A stretch of 46,051 nucleotides of DNA from Fen-999 sp964530115 (GTDB lineage Bacteria > Pseudomonadota > Gammaproteobacteria > Burkholderiales > Rhodocyclaceae), in NCBI GenBank assembly GCA_964530115.1, contig CAZGYD010000180.1:1-46051 (forward strand), written 5' to 3'. A program made the translations under genes and the position numbers. Of the stretch, positions 7,501-16,503 are shown in pieces; position 1 is the stretch's first letter, and every line of letters begins with the position of its first letter. Below the pieces are notes generated by a model. It saw only the letters and a program-made list of their open reading frames with translations. It was not told the DNA's origin and searched no databases.

Positions 7501-9414
7501 TCAACTTCGAGCGGCGTTCTTCGCGTAGTGAAGTGGTCCGCCGGTGAAGGGGGCGAAGCCGGTGCCGAAAATCACGCCGGCATCGGCGAGATCGTCGTCG
7601 GCGACGATGCCGGCGTCGACCAAGGCGCGCGTGCGCTCGATCAGCGGCCTGACCAGGCGGTCGGCGAGCCCCGGCGGGACGGCGGCGACCCGCCCTTTCC
7701 GCGGCTTGCCGTCCGCCCAGACATAGAAGCCCCGGCCGGTCTTGCGACCGAAATCGTGCCGGTCCGTGCGCTCGACCAGGCAGCGCGGCGGATCTGCGGC
7801 GGCAAGCTGCCTGCCTGCGGCCAGCGCGATGTCGAGGCCCACGGTGTCGGCGAGCTCGATCGGGCCCATGGGCATGCCGAACGCGAGCATGGTTTCATCG
7901 ACCGTTTCTGGTGCCATGCCCTCGTCGACGCAGCGCATCGCTTCGAGCATGTACGGGGCGAGTACGGCATTGACGAGGAAGCCGGGCGCGCTCTTCACCG
8001 GCAGCGGCAGCTTGTCGAGCTGCCTGACGAAGGCGGTGGCCCTGGCGAGCATCGCGGGATCGGCCCCCGCCGCCTCGACGACCTCGACCAGCGGCATCTT
8101 CGCGACCGGGTTGAAGAAGTGGATGCCGACCAGCCGGCCGGGCGTCCGCAGCGCACCGGCGATGTCTTCGAGGCGCAGGCTCGAGGTGTTGGTGGCGAGC
8201 ACGGCATCGGGCCTCATGCGCCTCTCCAGCCCGGCGAGGAGGTGCCGCTTGGCCTCCAGATCCTCGAAGATCGCCTCGATGACCACGTCCGCGTGCGCCG
8301 CGCCATGACCTTCCGGGTCGGGGATCAGCCGGTCGAGGGCGGCCCGGCGCGCGAGCGGGTCGCGGATGCGCCGCTCGAAGAGCGAACCGGCGCGGCCGAT
8401 GGCGGCGGCGACCCGGTCGAGCGTCTGATCCTGCAGCGTGACGGTGATGCCGCGCAATGCCGCCCAGGCGGCGATGTCGCCGCCCATGACCCCGGCGCCG
8501 GCCACGTGCAGCCGGCGTGTTACGACGGCTGAGTTTCGGCCGAAAGACTTGAGCCTGTCTTGCAGGAAGAACACGCGCACGAGGTTCTTCGCCGTGGGCG
8601 AGCGGACGATCGGGTCGATGAGTTCCGGCCGCGCCAGGGCGTTGCCGTCATGGCGCGCCCAGCAGTCGATGATGCCGTAGGGCGCGGGATAGTGCTCCGG
8701 CCGCGCGCGCCGGGCCACCTGCCGGCGAGCCTGCCAGGCGATGACGGGTTTGAGCGGACCGTTCATCAGCCGGTGGAGCAGGGATCTGCGCCGCGGCGGC
8801 CGGCCGGAGAGGATGAGACCGCGCGCCGAGGCTTCGGCCAGACGCGGTGGCACGCACTCGTCGGCAAGCCCGATGCGTTTCGCCCGCTTGGCGTCGACAG
8901 CCCGGCCGGTGAGCATCATGTCCAGCGCTTCCGGTGGCAAGACGCGCTCGGGCAGCCGCTTCATGCCGCCCCAGGCCGGCATGATGCCGAGCATGACCTC
9001 GGGCAGGCCGATGCGCGTGCCGGGTTCGCCGACGGCGACGATATAACGGCAGGCGAGCGACAGTTCCGTGCCGCCGCCCATGCAGTGGCCGCGGATCAGC
9101 GACAGCGTCGGATAGGGCACGGCCGCGAGGCGGCCGAAGAGCTCCCAGCCGCGGGCGATCAGGGCGCGCACACCGTCGGCGTCGTCGATGCGCGCGAACT
9201 CCTCGATGTCGGCGCCGGCGATGAAACCGGCTTCCTTGCCCGAGCGGAAGACGAGCCCGCGCGGCGGAACCCGATCCAACTCGTCGAGCAGGCGGCCGAG
9301 TTCGGCCATCACTTCGGCCGAGAGGACGTTTGTGCTCGAATCGCGCTTGTCCAGCGTCGCCCAGACGATGCCGTCGGCATCGCTTTCCACCCGCCAGTGC
9401 ATGAAACCGTTCAT
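7501..9414 (-). CDS. Fused enoyl-CoA hydratase / 3-hydroxyacyl-CoA dehydrogenase (FadB/FadJ type)
   Basis: Carries out the second and third steps of beta-oxidation. 637 residues from the ATG at 9414, which overlaps the thiolase stop (ATGA). The N-terminal crotonase half has the oxyanion-hole region RGHCMGGGTELSLACRY. The C-terminal half has the NAD-binding GAGVMGGDIAAW, TNTSSL, HFFNPVAKMPLVEVVEA and FGMPMGPIELADTVGLD. It is shorter than E. coli FadB/FadJ (about 715-730). A copy of the dispersed 25-bp repeat lies exactly in the linker between the two domains, at residues 293-301, and is read as RNSAVVTRR just before the Rossmann strand LHVAGAGVMGG. Confidence 0.9.
   Translation of the reverse strand: MNGFMHWRVESDADGIVWATLDKRDSSTNVLSAEVMAELGRLLDELDRVPPRGLVFRSGKEAGFIAGADIEEFARIDDADGVRALIARGWELFGRLAAVPYPTLSLIRGHCMGGGTELSLACRYIVAVGEPGTRIGLPEVMLGIMPAWGGMKRLPERVLPPEALDMMLTGRAVDAKRAKRIGLADECVPPRLAEASARGLILSGRPPRRRSLLHRLMNGPLKPVIAWQARRQVARRARPEHYPAPYGIIDCWARHDGNALARPELIDPIVRSPTAKNLVRVFFLQDRLKSFGRNSAVVTRRLHVAGAGVMGGDIAAWAALRGITVTLQDQTLDRVAAAIGRAGSLFERRIRDPLARRAALDRLIPDPEGHGAAHADVVIEAIFEDLEAKRHLLAGLERRMRPDAVLATNTSSLRLEDIAGALRTPGRLVGIHFFNPVAKMPLVEVVEAAGADPAMLARATAFVRQLDKLPLPVKSAPGFLVNAVLAPYMLEAMRCVDEGMAPETVDETMLAFGMPMGPIELADTVGLDIALAAGRQLAAADPPRCLVERTDRHDFGRKTGRGFYVWADGKPRKGRVAAVPPGLADRLVRPLIERTRALVDAGIVADDDLADAGVIFGTGFAPFTGGPLHYAKNAARS
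8514..8538 (+). repeat. Dispersed 25-bp repeat, copy 2 (inside the hydratase/dehydrogenase gene)
   Basis: Exact G-type copy with core GTGTTACGACGGCTGAGTTT. It runs antisense to the gene that contains it and is read there as NSAVVTR. Identical in its 25 bases to copies 3 and 6. Confidence 0.95.
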
Positions 9415-10685
9415 GTCGCCTCCACGAGCATGGCGCCGCCGAGGCCGCCGCCGATGCAGATCGCAGCCATGCCCCTGCCGCCCGGGCTCAGCCGATGGAG
9501 CAGATGCAGGACGATCCGCGCGCCGGAGGCTCCGACCGGGTGGCCCAGCGCGATGGCGCCGCCGTCGGCGTTGAGCTTCTCCCGGTCGAGCCGGCCCAGC
9601 GGCCCGGCGAGGCCAAGCCGTTCGCGGCAATACGCTGTGTCTTCCCAGGCCGCGAGACAGGCGAGCACCTGCGCCGCGAACGCCTCGTTGATCTCCCAAG
9701 CGTCGAGGTCGTCGAGATTCAGGCCGTGGCGGCCGAGGATCGGCGTCGCCGCATGCACCGGGCCCAGGCCCATGAGCGCCGGGTCGAGGCCGGCCCATTC
9801 GCTGTCGATGATGCGGCCGAGGGGTTTCAGCTGCCACCGGGCGATTGCGGCTTCGGACGCGAGCAGGAGCAGCGCGGCGCCGTCGGTCACTTGGGAACTG
9901 TTGCCCGCGGTGACGTTGCCCCAGGGCTTGTCGAAGACGGCCCTGAGCGTCGCGAGCTTCTCTGGCGTCGAATCGCTGCGCACGCCATCGTCTTCCGTCC
10001 AGACCCTGCCGCGGCCATCGACGAGCGGCACGATCCCGCCTAACCGACCCGCAGCGCGGGCCGCGAGGGCGCGCCGGTGGCTCTCGGCCGCATATTCATC
10101 CATCTCGCGGCGGCCGATGCCGAACTTCCAGGCGAGGTTCTCGGCGGTCTGACCCATCGTGAGGCCGGCCACCGGGTCGGTCAGCCCCTTGAGCAGGCCG
10201 ATCACCGGCGCGAGGTACGCGGGCCGGAAGTCTTTGAGGGCCAGGAGCCGCTGTCCGAAGGTCCGGCCGCCATACCAGCGGGACAGCCAGCGCACCATCG
10301 CCTCGGAGAAGAGCAACGGTGCGCGCGAGAGCGCATCGGTGCCGCCGGCGAGGACGAGCTGCGCGCGGCCGCAGCGGATATCGGCGATCGCCGAGTCGAG
10401 CGCCTGCATGCCGCTGGCACAGTTTCTCATCACCGTCCAGCCCGGCACCTTCTCGCCGCAGCCGAGACGCAGCGCGAGGACGCGGCCGATGTTGACCTCG
10501 TCCGGCGCCGGAGCCGCGCAGCCGAGGATCACCTCGTCGAGGTCGCCGGGCTCGAACGGCTGGCGCAGCAGCAGCGCGCGCCCCGCTTGCACGGCGAGGT
10601 CGGAGGCGGAAAACGGACCGGGCGCGTTGCGCGCCTTGAGGAAGGGCGTGCGCGCGCCATCGATGACATAGACCGGTGCGTGCAT
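9411..10685 (-). CDS. Acetyl-CoA C-acyltransferase (thiolase, FadI/FadA type)
   Basis: Thiolytic cleavage of 3-ketoacyl-CoA, the last step of the beta-oxidation cycle. 424 residues. The nucleophile Cys89 lies in MRNCASGMQALDSA. The other family motifs are NEAFAAQ, GHPVGASGAR and the acid/base cysteine in CIGGGLGGAM. The start ATG at 10685 shares one base with the acyl-CoA dehydrogenase stop (TGATG), and the stop overlaps the hydratase/dehydrogenase start, so the three are translated as a coupled set. The domain pair FadI-FadJ is the likely complex, although the exact subtype cannot be fixed from motifs alone. Confidence 0.92.
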   Translation of the reverse strand: MHAPVYVIDGARTPFLKARNAPGPFSASDLAVQAGRALLLRQPFEPGDLDEVILGCAAPAPDEVNIGRVLALRLGCGEKVPGWTVMRNCASGMQALDSAIADIRCGRAQLVLAGGTDALSRAPLLFSEAMVRWLSRWYGGRTFGQRLLALKDFRPAYLAPVIGLLKGLTDPVAGLTMGQTAENLAWKFGIGRREMDEYAAESHRRALAARAAGRLGGIVPLVDGRGRVWTEDDGVRSDSTPEKLATLRAVFDKPWGNVTAGNSSQVTDGAALLLLASEAAIARWQLKPLGRIIDSEWAGLDPALMGLGPVHAATPILGRHGLNLDDLDAWEINEAFAAQVLACLAAWEDTAYCRERLGLAGPLGRLDREKLNADGGAIALGHPVGASGARIVLHLLHRLSPGGRGMAAICIGGGLGGAMLVEAT

Positions 10686-13027
10686 CAGGCGGCCCGCCTT
10701 TCTGTGGCCGGCTGGGCCGCGGAGGCGATGCCGAAGTCGAAGGGGAAGTCGTCGACCCGGATGACGATGTCGCGCAAGGCGTCGCGCCGGCGCAGGATCT
10801 CGAACTCCGCGGCGGTAATGAGGCCGGCCTCGAACGCGGCGCCGGCGATGTCGCGGACATTGGCCTTCGGATTGCCGTCGAACCTGCCGCGCTTGTCTGC
10901 CTCGCGGATGCGGACCTCGATCGGCTCGGCCTCGATGGTGGCATGGAGCGCGAGTTCGAGCGCGCCGACCGGCTCGTCGGCGGTCGCCGGCAGGTGGCAA
11001 TCGGCGGTCAGCCGCTCGCGCGATGGACAGGGGGTGATCAGGATCCGCGCCACCTCGTGACCGACCCTGTCCGGCGGCACGACGTAGGGATGGCCGAAGG
11101 GAAAGATCACCCGACGCAGCCACCAGGCGAAGAAACGGTTCGGATAGTTGGCGATCACGCCCTCGAACGCCTGCTGGGCCTTGTACATCGAATCCCAGAT
11201 CGCCCAATGCACCAGCGGCAGATCGGCGGCCTGGCGGCCTTCGTCCTCGTAGCGCTTGAGCGTCGCCGACATCAGATACATCAGCGAGAGGATGTCGCCC
11301 ATGCGCGCCGAGAGCTTCTCGCGCCGCTTGAGGTCGCCGCCCATGACGAACATCGAGACGTCGGCGATGTAGGCGAACGCTGCCGAGAAGCGCGTCAGCT
11401 GCTGGTAATAGCGGCGGGTTTCCGGCGCCACGTCTGGGACCTGGACCGTATGGGAACCGGTCAGGCCGTGCCAGAGCGCGCGCAGACCGTTCTTCAGCGT
11501 GTAGCCGATGTGGCCGAAGAGCGCGGCGTCGAATTGCGCGAGCCCCTGCTTCTCGTCAGGGTTTCGCACCGACTGTGCTTCCGCGAGGACGTAGGGATGG
11601 CAGCGGATGGCGCCCTGGCCGAAGATGATCAGGCTGCGCGTGAGGATGTTCGCGCCCTCGACCGTGATGCTGACGGGAATCTGCTGATAGGCGCGGCCGA
11701 GGAAGTTCGACGGCCCCAGGCAGATGCCCTTGCCGCCAATGACGTCCATGCCGTCATTGACGACCTGGCGCGCGCGCTCGGTGACGTGGTACTTGACGAT
11801 CGCCGAGACGACCGAGGGTTTGTGGCCGAGGTCGATCGCCACGGCGGTCATCCGCCGGGCCGCATCCATCAGGTAGGTGTTGGCGCCGATTCTCGTCAGC
11901 GCCTCCTCGACGCCCTCGAAGCGGCCGATCGGCACGTTGAACTGGCTGCGCACGCGGGCATAGGCGCCGACCGTGCGTGCCGTGAGCCGGGCCATACCGG
12001 CGTTGGAGCCCGGCAGCGAGATCGAGCGGCCTGCCGCGAGACACTCCATGAGCATGCGCCAGCCCTGGCCGGCCATCCTGGGACCGCCGATGATGAAATC
12101 GAGCGGCATGAAGACGTCCCTGCCCCGGGTCGGCCCGTTCATGAACATCGCGTTGAGCGGGAAATGCCGGCGGCCCGTCTCGACGCCCGGATGGTCGTAG
12201 GGAACCAGGGCACAGGTGATGCCGACATCCTCTCTGTCGCCGAGCAGACCCTCCGGATCGTAGAGGCGGAACGCGAGACCGAGCAGGGTGCACACGGGCG
12301 CCAGCGTGATGTAGCGCTTGTCCCAGGTGACGCGCATGCCGACGACTTCACGGCCCTGCCAGAGTCCCTTGCAGACGATGCCGACGTCGGGGATGGCTGC
12401 GGCGTCCGAGCCCGCCCAGGGACTGGTCAGCGCGAAGGCCGGGATTTCGATGCCGCGGGCGAGCCGCGGCAGGTAATAGTCCTTCTGTTCTTCGGTGCCG
12501 TAGTGGAGCAGAAGCTCGGCCGGTCCCAGCGAATTGGGCACCATGACGGTCACCGCCAGCGGTGCCGAGCGCGTCGACAGCCGGGTGATGACCTGCGAAT
12601 GCGCGTAGGCCGAAAATTCCAGTCCGCCGTACTTCTTCGGGATGATCATGCCGAAGAAGCCCTTTTCCTTGAGGTAGCGCCAGGTTTCGGGCGAGAGGTC
12701 GAAGCGCTCGTGGCTGACGTTCCAGTCGTCGACCATGCGGCAGACCTCTTCGACCTCGTGGTCGAGGAAACGCTGCTCGGCGGCGCTGAGGCGGGGCGCT
12801 GGAACGGCGAGCAGTTTCGTCCAGTCCGGATTGCCGCGGAACAGTTCCGCCTCCCACCAGACCGTGCCGGCTTCGAGGGCGACGCGCTCGGTTTCGGACA
12901 TCTTCGGCAGGATGCGCTTGAACAGCGCGAAGACGTGGCGCGTGACCAGCAGCCGGCGGACCGGACGCACGCTGAGGACGACGCCCATGAGCGCCAGCAC
13001 GCCGGCGGCGATGATGGAGAGGGTCAT
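10685..13027 (-). CDS. fadE: Acyl-CoA dehydrogenase (FadE type)
   Basis: FAD-dependent first oxidation of acyl-CoA, delivering electrons to the electron-transfer flavoprotein or membrane. 780 residues from ATG 13027 (N-terminus TLSIIAAGVLALMGVVLSV, a membrane-anchor helix). The start overlaps the TetR stop (ATGA). The long-form dehydrogenase domain shows FALTSPWAGSDAAAIPD, TWDKRYITLAPV, PLDFIIGG and the region ITVEGANILTRSLIIFGQG expected to hold the catalytic glutamate. A DUF1974-like C-terminal extension of about 250 residues is typical of FadE. The open frame extends upstream through the TetR gene, but that part has no family similarity. Confidence 0.92.
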   Translation of the reverse strand: MTLSIIAAGVLALMGVVLSVRPVRRLLVTRHVFALFKRILPKMSETERVALEAGTVWWEAELFRGNPDWTKLLAVPAPRLSAAEQRFLDHEVEEVCRMVDDWNVSHERFDLSPETWRYLKEKGFFGMIIPKKYGGLEFSAYAHSQVITRLSTRSAPLAVTVMVPNSLGPAELLLHYGTEEQKDYYLPRLARGIEIPAFALTSPWAGSDAAAIPDVGIVCKGLWQGREVVGMRVTWDKRYITLAPVCTLLGLAFRLYDPEGLLGDREDVGITCALVPYDHPGVETGRRHFPLNAMFMNGPTRGRDVFMPLDFIIGGPRMAGQGWRMLMECLAAGRSISLPGSNAGMARLTARTVGAYARVRSQFNVPIGRFEGVEEALTRIGANTYLMDAARRMTAVAIDLGHKPSVVSAIVKYHVTERARQVVNDGMDVIGGKGICLGPSNFLGRAYQQIPVSITVEGANILTRSLIIFGQGAIRCHPYVLAEAQSVRNPDEKQGLAQFDAALFGHIGYTLKNGLRALWHGLTGSHTVQVPDVAPETRRYYQQLTRFSAAFAYIADVSMFVMGGDLKRREKLSARMGDILSLMYLMSATLKRYEDEGRQAADLPLVHWAIWDSMYKAQQAFEGVIANYPNRFFAWWLRRVIFPFGHPYVVPPDRVGHEVARILITPCPSRERLTADCHLPATADEPVGALELALHATIEAEPIEVRIREADKRGRFDGNPKANVRDIAGAAFEAGLITAAEFEILRRRDALRDIVIRVDDFPFDFGIASAAQPATERRAA

Positions 13028-13731
13028 GGCTTCTTCCTCCGGCTGCGGGACGAACGGGGCGGCGAGGCGGGAAGCGGGGCGCGCAGGCCGCCGAGCAGGA
13101 AGGACATCAGGCGTGGCAGCAGACGTTCTGGATCCTCGGCCGGCGAACCCGTCTGCCAGTCGGTGACCAGCCGGAGCGCATCGCAACCGGCGATCGCGTA
13201 GGACGTGGCGCCGAGCATGAAATGGAAGCGCCAGACGATTTCCTCCCGCGGCACGTCAGGCAGCGCCCGAAAGAGCGCGGTCTTGTAGCGTTCGAGCACG
13301 TCGGCGTATTCCTTTGCCAGCATGGCCGGGATGAAGCCTGCCGGTTCGGTGAGCGTCCGGCCGATCAGGCGCAGGAAGACGGCGCCGCCGGGCTCCCCGC
13401 CCATGCGCAGCAGCGTGCCGAACCAGGCATCGACGATCTGCGAGGGCTTGAGCGGGGCGCCGGCGGCTTCTTTCTCCAGCGCGTCGAGGATCCGCAGGCG
13501 CCGCTCGTTCAGGACCTTCAGGCGGCGCGCGAGAACGGCGTGGAACAGGGCCTCCTTGCTGCCGAAATGGTAGTTGCAGGCGGCCAGATTGACCCCGGCC
13601 TCCTGGGTGATCTGGCGCAGCGAGGCGCCGTCGTAGCCCGCGGCCATGAACACCTGCTCGGCGGCGTCCAGGATGCGCTCCCGGGTGTCGCGGCCGGTGT
13701 CCGTACTGCCGGAGGAAAGGGGCTGCACCAT
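13024..13731 (-). CDS. TetR-family regulator of the fad operon
   Basis: 235 residues from the ATG at 13731. The frame also allows a TTG at 13770, which would add 13 residues running into the putative operator, so the ATG is preferred. The N-terminal helix-turn-helix is clear (RERILDAAEQVFMAAGYDG, SLRQITQEAGVNLAACNYHF, GSKEALF) and the C-terminal ligand domain resembles the CecR/PsrA-like group. The C-terminus is basic (SSRSRRKKP). It heads a coupled operon with the acyl-CoA dehydrogenase, thiolase and hydratase/dehydrogenase genes, so it very likely controls fatty-acid degradation in response to an acyl-CoA. The ligand is inferred. A perfect 12-bp palindrome lies about 40 bp upstream. Confidence 0.88.
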   Translation of the reverse strand: MVQPLSSGSTDTGRDTRERILDAAEQVFMAAGYDGASLRQITQEAGVNLAACNYHFGSKEALFHAVLARRLKVLNERRLRILDALEKEAAGAPLKPSQIVDAWFGTLLRMGGEPGGAVFLRLIGRTLTEPAGFIPAMLAKEYADVLERYKTALFRALPDVPREEIVWRFHFMLGATSYAIAGCDALRLVTDWQTGSPAEDPERLLPRLMSFLLGGLRAPLPASPPRSSRSRRKKP

Positions 13732-13770
13732 GGTCGCGCTGCCTCGGACGATGTAAAACGAGTGTTTCAA

Positions 13771-13782
13771 TCATACGTATGA
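13771..13782. promoter_or_regulatory. Candidate TetR operator palindrome
   Basis: TCATACGTATGA is a perfect 12-bp palindrome, flanked by TTTCA and AAAT. It sits between the divergent TetR operon and surE, 40 bp upstream of the regulator start. Position and symmetry suggest an autoregulatory operator. No binding evidence. Confidence 0.5.
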
Positions 13783-13909
13783 AATCGTTCGCGTCAACCG
13801 TTTTTGGGGACGCTGTGGCCATGCCGCCGGCCGGTCCGGGGTCGAGGGGTAATTGGGTATACTTCACGGTTCCCAATCACGCCAACGATCCGGCTTCCAA
13901 CCCGCCGCC

Positions 13910-14647
13910 ATGCGCATCCTGCTCAGCAACGACGACGGCTATTTCGCGCCGGGCCTCGAGGCGCTGGCGGCGGCGCTGGCGCCGCTCGCGGAGATCACGG
14001 TCGTGGCGCCGGAGCGGGACCGCAGCGGGGCGAGCAATTCGCTGACGCTCGACCGGCCGCTGCGGCTGCGCCGTTCCGCCAACGGCTTCTACTTCGTCAA
14101 TGGCACCCCGACGGACTGCGTCCATCTCGCGGTCACCGGCATGCTCGATCATGTGCCGGACATGGTGGTCTCGGGCATCAACCTCGGCGCCAACATGGGC
14201 GACGACACGATCTATTCCGGCACGGTGGCGGCGGCGATGGAGGGCTACCTGCTCGGCGTGCCATCGATTGCCATCTCGCTCGCGAGCAAGCAGGGCGCGC
14301 ACTTCGCCGCGGCGACCCGCGTGGCCCGCGAACTGGTCGAGCGTTTCCGCCGCTCGCCCTTCGTCGCGCCGGTGCTGCTCAACGTCAATGTGCCGGACGA
14401 GCCAGAAGTCAAGGGCATGCGCACCACCCGCCTCGGCCGTCGCCACAAGGCGGAGAAGGTCGTGCCCCAGGTGACGCCGCGCGGCGAGACGGTCTATTGG
14501 GTCGGCGCGGCGGGCGAAGCCGCCGACGCCGGCGAGGGGACGGACTTCCATGCGGTCGGCAACGGCTACGTCTCGGTGACGCCGCTGCAGATCGACCTCA
14601 CCCACAACGGCATGATCGGTGCCGTCCGGGAGTGGCTTCAGGCATGA
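13910..14647 (+). CDS. surE: 5'/3'-nucleotidase SurE
   Basis: Metal-dependent nucleoside monophosphate phosphatase with a stationary-phase survival role. 245 residues from the ATG at 13910; upstream in-frame codons lack similarity. Diagnostic motifs are MRILLSNDDGYFAPG at the very N-terminus (metal ligands Asp8 and Asp9), APERDRSGASNSLTL, GTPTDCVHLAV and VSGINLGANMGDDTIYSGTVAAAMEG. It overlaps pcm by ATGA, the order known from E. coli and most proteobacteria (surE-pcm-nlpD-rpoS). Confidence 0.96.
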   Translation: MRILLSNDDGYFAPGLEALAAALAPLAEITVVAPERDRSGASNSLTLDRPLRLRRSANGFYFVNGTPTDCVHLAVTGMLDHVPDMVVSGINLGANMGDDTIYSGTVAAAMEGYLLGVPSIAISLASKQGAHFAAATRVARELVERFRRSPFVAPVLLNVNVPDEPEVKGMRTTRLGRRHKAEKVVPQVTPRGETVYWVGAAGEAADAGEGTDFHAVGNGYVSVTPLQIDLTHNGMIGAVREWLQA

Positions 14648-15300
14648 ACGCTCTGGGCGGCATCGGCATGACCTCGCAGCGCACGCGGGCGCGCATGATC
14701 GACCGCCTGCGCGAGCAGGGCATCCGCGACGAGCGTGTGCTCAACGCCATGGCCGCGGTGCCCCGCCATCTGTTCGTCAGCCCGGCACTCGCACATCGTG
14801 CCTACGAGGACGTGGCGTTGCCGCTCGTGCTCGGCCAGACGATCTCCCAGCCTTATGTCGTGGCACGGATGATCGAACTGCTGCTCGCCGGGCGCGCCTC
14901 GCTCGGAAAAACGCTCGAAGTGGGGGCCGGCTGCGGCTACCAGGCCGCCGTGCTCGCGAGCCTGACGAAGGCGGTCTATGCGGTCGAGCGCCTCGCGCCG
15001 CTCCTTGCGCAGGCGCGGGAAAACCTTCGCCAGGCCCGGCTGTCGCATGTCCGCCTCAAGCACGCCGACGGCATGGCCGGCCTGCCGGAAGCCGCGCCCT
15101 TTGATACCATCATCGTCGCGGCGGCGGCGCCCGCGGTGCCCCAGGCCCTGCTCGACCAGCTGGCACCGGGCGGTCGTCTCATGTTGCCCCTGGGAACCCA
15201 CGACCAGGTCCTGTGTCTCTTCGAGCGCGCCGCGCAGGGATTCAAGGAATCGAGATTCGATCCGGTGCGTTTCGTGCCGCTTCTGCCGGGAGTGGAATGA
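14644..15300 (+). CDS. pcm: Protein-L-isoaspartate O-methyltransferase
   Basis: S-adenosylmethionine-dependent repair of isoaspartyl residues in ageing proteins, in the cytoplasm. 218 residues starting at the ATG overlapping the surE stop. The SAM-binding motif LEVGAGCGYQAAVLA and the family motifs PRHLFV, GQTISQPYVVARM and LAPGGRLMLPLG are all visible. Length matches the family (about 210-220). It forms the second gene of the surE-pcm-nlpD-rpoS block. A 166-bp gap follows before nlpD, which holds no ORF of its own and only a weak inverted repeat (CGGGCA at 15374, TGCCCG at 15401). Confidence 0.95.
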   Translation: MNALGGIGMTSQRTRARMIDRLREQGIRDERVLNAMAAVPRHLFVSPALAHRAYEDVALPLVLGQTISQPYVVARMIELLLAGRASLGKTLEVGAGCGYQAAVLASLTKAVYAVERLAPLLAQARENLRQARLSHVRLKHADGMAGLPEAAPFDTIIVAAAAPAVPQALLDQLAPGGRLMLPLGTHDQVLCLFERAAQGFKESRFDPVRFVPLLPGVE

Positions 15301-15466
15301 AGCCGACTTCGGTAGTGCCCGCCATCGAGGCGGTGGAAGCACCAGGGAAAACCAGGGTCTTCGTCATGGAGGGCGGGCATCCCGTGGGTGCAAGACTTCT
15401 TGCCCGACGGTTCGTACCCAGGGAAAGAGGGTGTTCCTCGTGCCTTGGTGGTGAGGTTTTATTGCG

Positions 15467-16492
15467 ATGAACGTCTGGCATCGTGCGGCTTTTGCGGCCG
15501 TTTCCGCGATCTTCGTCCTGGCCGGCTGTGGCAGCCGCCCGCCGGCGCCCGTTGCCGAGCGTTCGCCGCCGGTGCCCGTTGAGGCCGGGGCGGCGCAACG
15601 CCCGGCGGCCCCGATGGCGCGGGAAGGGTATTACATCGTCAAGCGCGGCGACACGCTGCGCAAGATCGCCCAGGAACACGGGCTTTCCTGGCGAGACCTC
15701 GCTGACTGGAACAACATGGCCGATCCGAGCAAGCTGGAGATCGGCCAGGAGTTGCGCGTCGTGCCGCCGGAGGGCGTCGCTATCGTCAAGCCGGTCGAGG
15801 CGCCGCCGCCGCTGGTGGTGACCGGCGACGGTGCGCGTCCGTCGGCTCCGCTTCCGCCGGCGACCGTCGGCGGCGGGCTCAAGCGCGACCCGAAGGGTGG
15901 CAAGGTGGCCTATTCGGAAAGTGCGCTGGCTGAGGTCAGGGCCATGGAAACCGGCCGGACGGCGGCTGCGCGTCCGGCAAACGACAAGCCGGTGGCCAAA
16001 GCGGCGCAGGAGCCGTCAGGTGTGGTGGCACCGGCCGCTGCACCCGCGGCGACGGCGGGCGTGGGGGCATCGAGCGCTGCACCCGCTGCGACGACCACGG
16101 ATGCGACCGGCAGCGGGATCGACTGGACCTGGCCTGCGGGCGGCAGGCTCATCGGAGAGTTCGTCGAGGCCGCCGGCGGCAAGGAGAGCAACAAGGGCAT
16201 CGACATCGCCGGGCGCGTGGGCGAGCCGATCCGGGCCGCGGCAGCGGGCAGGGTTACCTATGTCGGCAATCTGCGCGGCTACGGCGATTTCCTCGTCGTC
16301 CGCCACAATGCCGATTTCATTTCGGTCTATGCGCACACGAGCAAGATCCTGGTCAAAAAGGATCAGGCAGTCGCCAAGGGCGAGAAGATCGCCGAGATCG
16401 GCAGTTCCGATGCCGATCAGCCGAAGTTGCACTTCGAGATCCGCCAGCAGGGCAGGCCCGTGGATCCCCTGAAGCTGCTGCCGCCGCGTTAG
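15467..16492 (+). CDS. nlpD: Lipoprotein NlpD (LysM and M23 domains)
   Basis: Outer-membrane lipoprotein that activates cell-wall amidases during division. 341 residues with a lipoprotein signal ending in the lipobox LAGC (Cys21), a LysM peptidoglycan-binding domain at about residues 54-99 (YYIVKRGDTLRKIAQEHGLS), a long Ala/Pro-rich linker, and an M23/LytM domain at about 235-335. The LytM domain lacks the first zinc ligand: it reads NKGIDIAG where active enzymes have a histidine. It keeps KLHFEIR, so it is probably a non-catalytic activator, as in E. coli NlpD. The gene precedes rpoS by 11 bp, and in other proteobacteria the rpoS promoter lies within nlpD. Confidence 0.94.
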   Translation: MNVWHRAAFAAVSAIFVLAGCGSRPPAPVAERSPPVPVEAGAAQRPAAPMAREGYYIVKRGDTLRKIAQEHGLSWRDLADWNNMADPSKLEIGQELRVVPPEGVAIVKPVEAPPPLVVTGDGARPSAPLPPATVGGGLKRDPKGGKVAYSESALAEVRAMETGRTAAARPANDKPVAKAAQEPSGVVAPAAAPAATAGVGASSAAPAATTTDATGSGIDWTWPAGGRLIGEFVEAAGGKESNKGIDIAGRVGEPIRAAAAGRVTYVGNLRGYGDFLVVRHNADFISVYAHTSKILVKKDQAVAKGEKIAEIGSSDADQPKLHFEIRQQGRPVDPLKLLPPR

Positions 16493-16503
16493 GGTCAGTC
16501 TCC

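Noticed and set aside
10676..13201. Plus-strand ORF of 841 codons opposite the acyl-CoA dehydrogenase
   Set aside because: High-GC antisense shadow; the minus-strand frame has full FadE motifs.
15301..15466. Possible riboswitch or small RNA between pcm and nlpD
   Set aside because: Only one weak inverted repeat (CGGGCA/TGCCCG) and no match to a riboswitch core I know; treated as untranslated leader.
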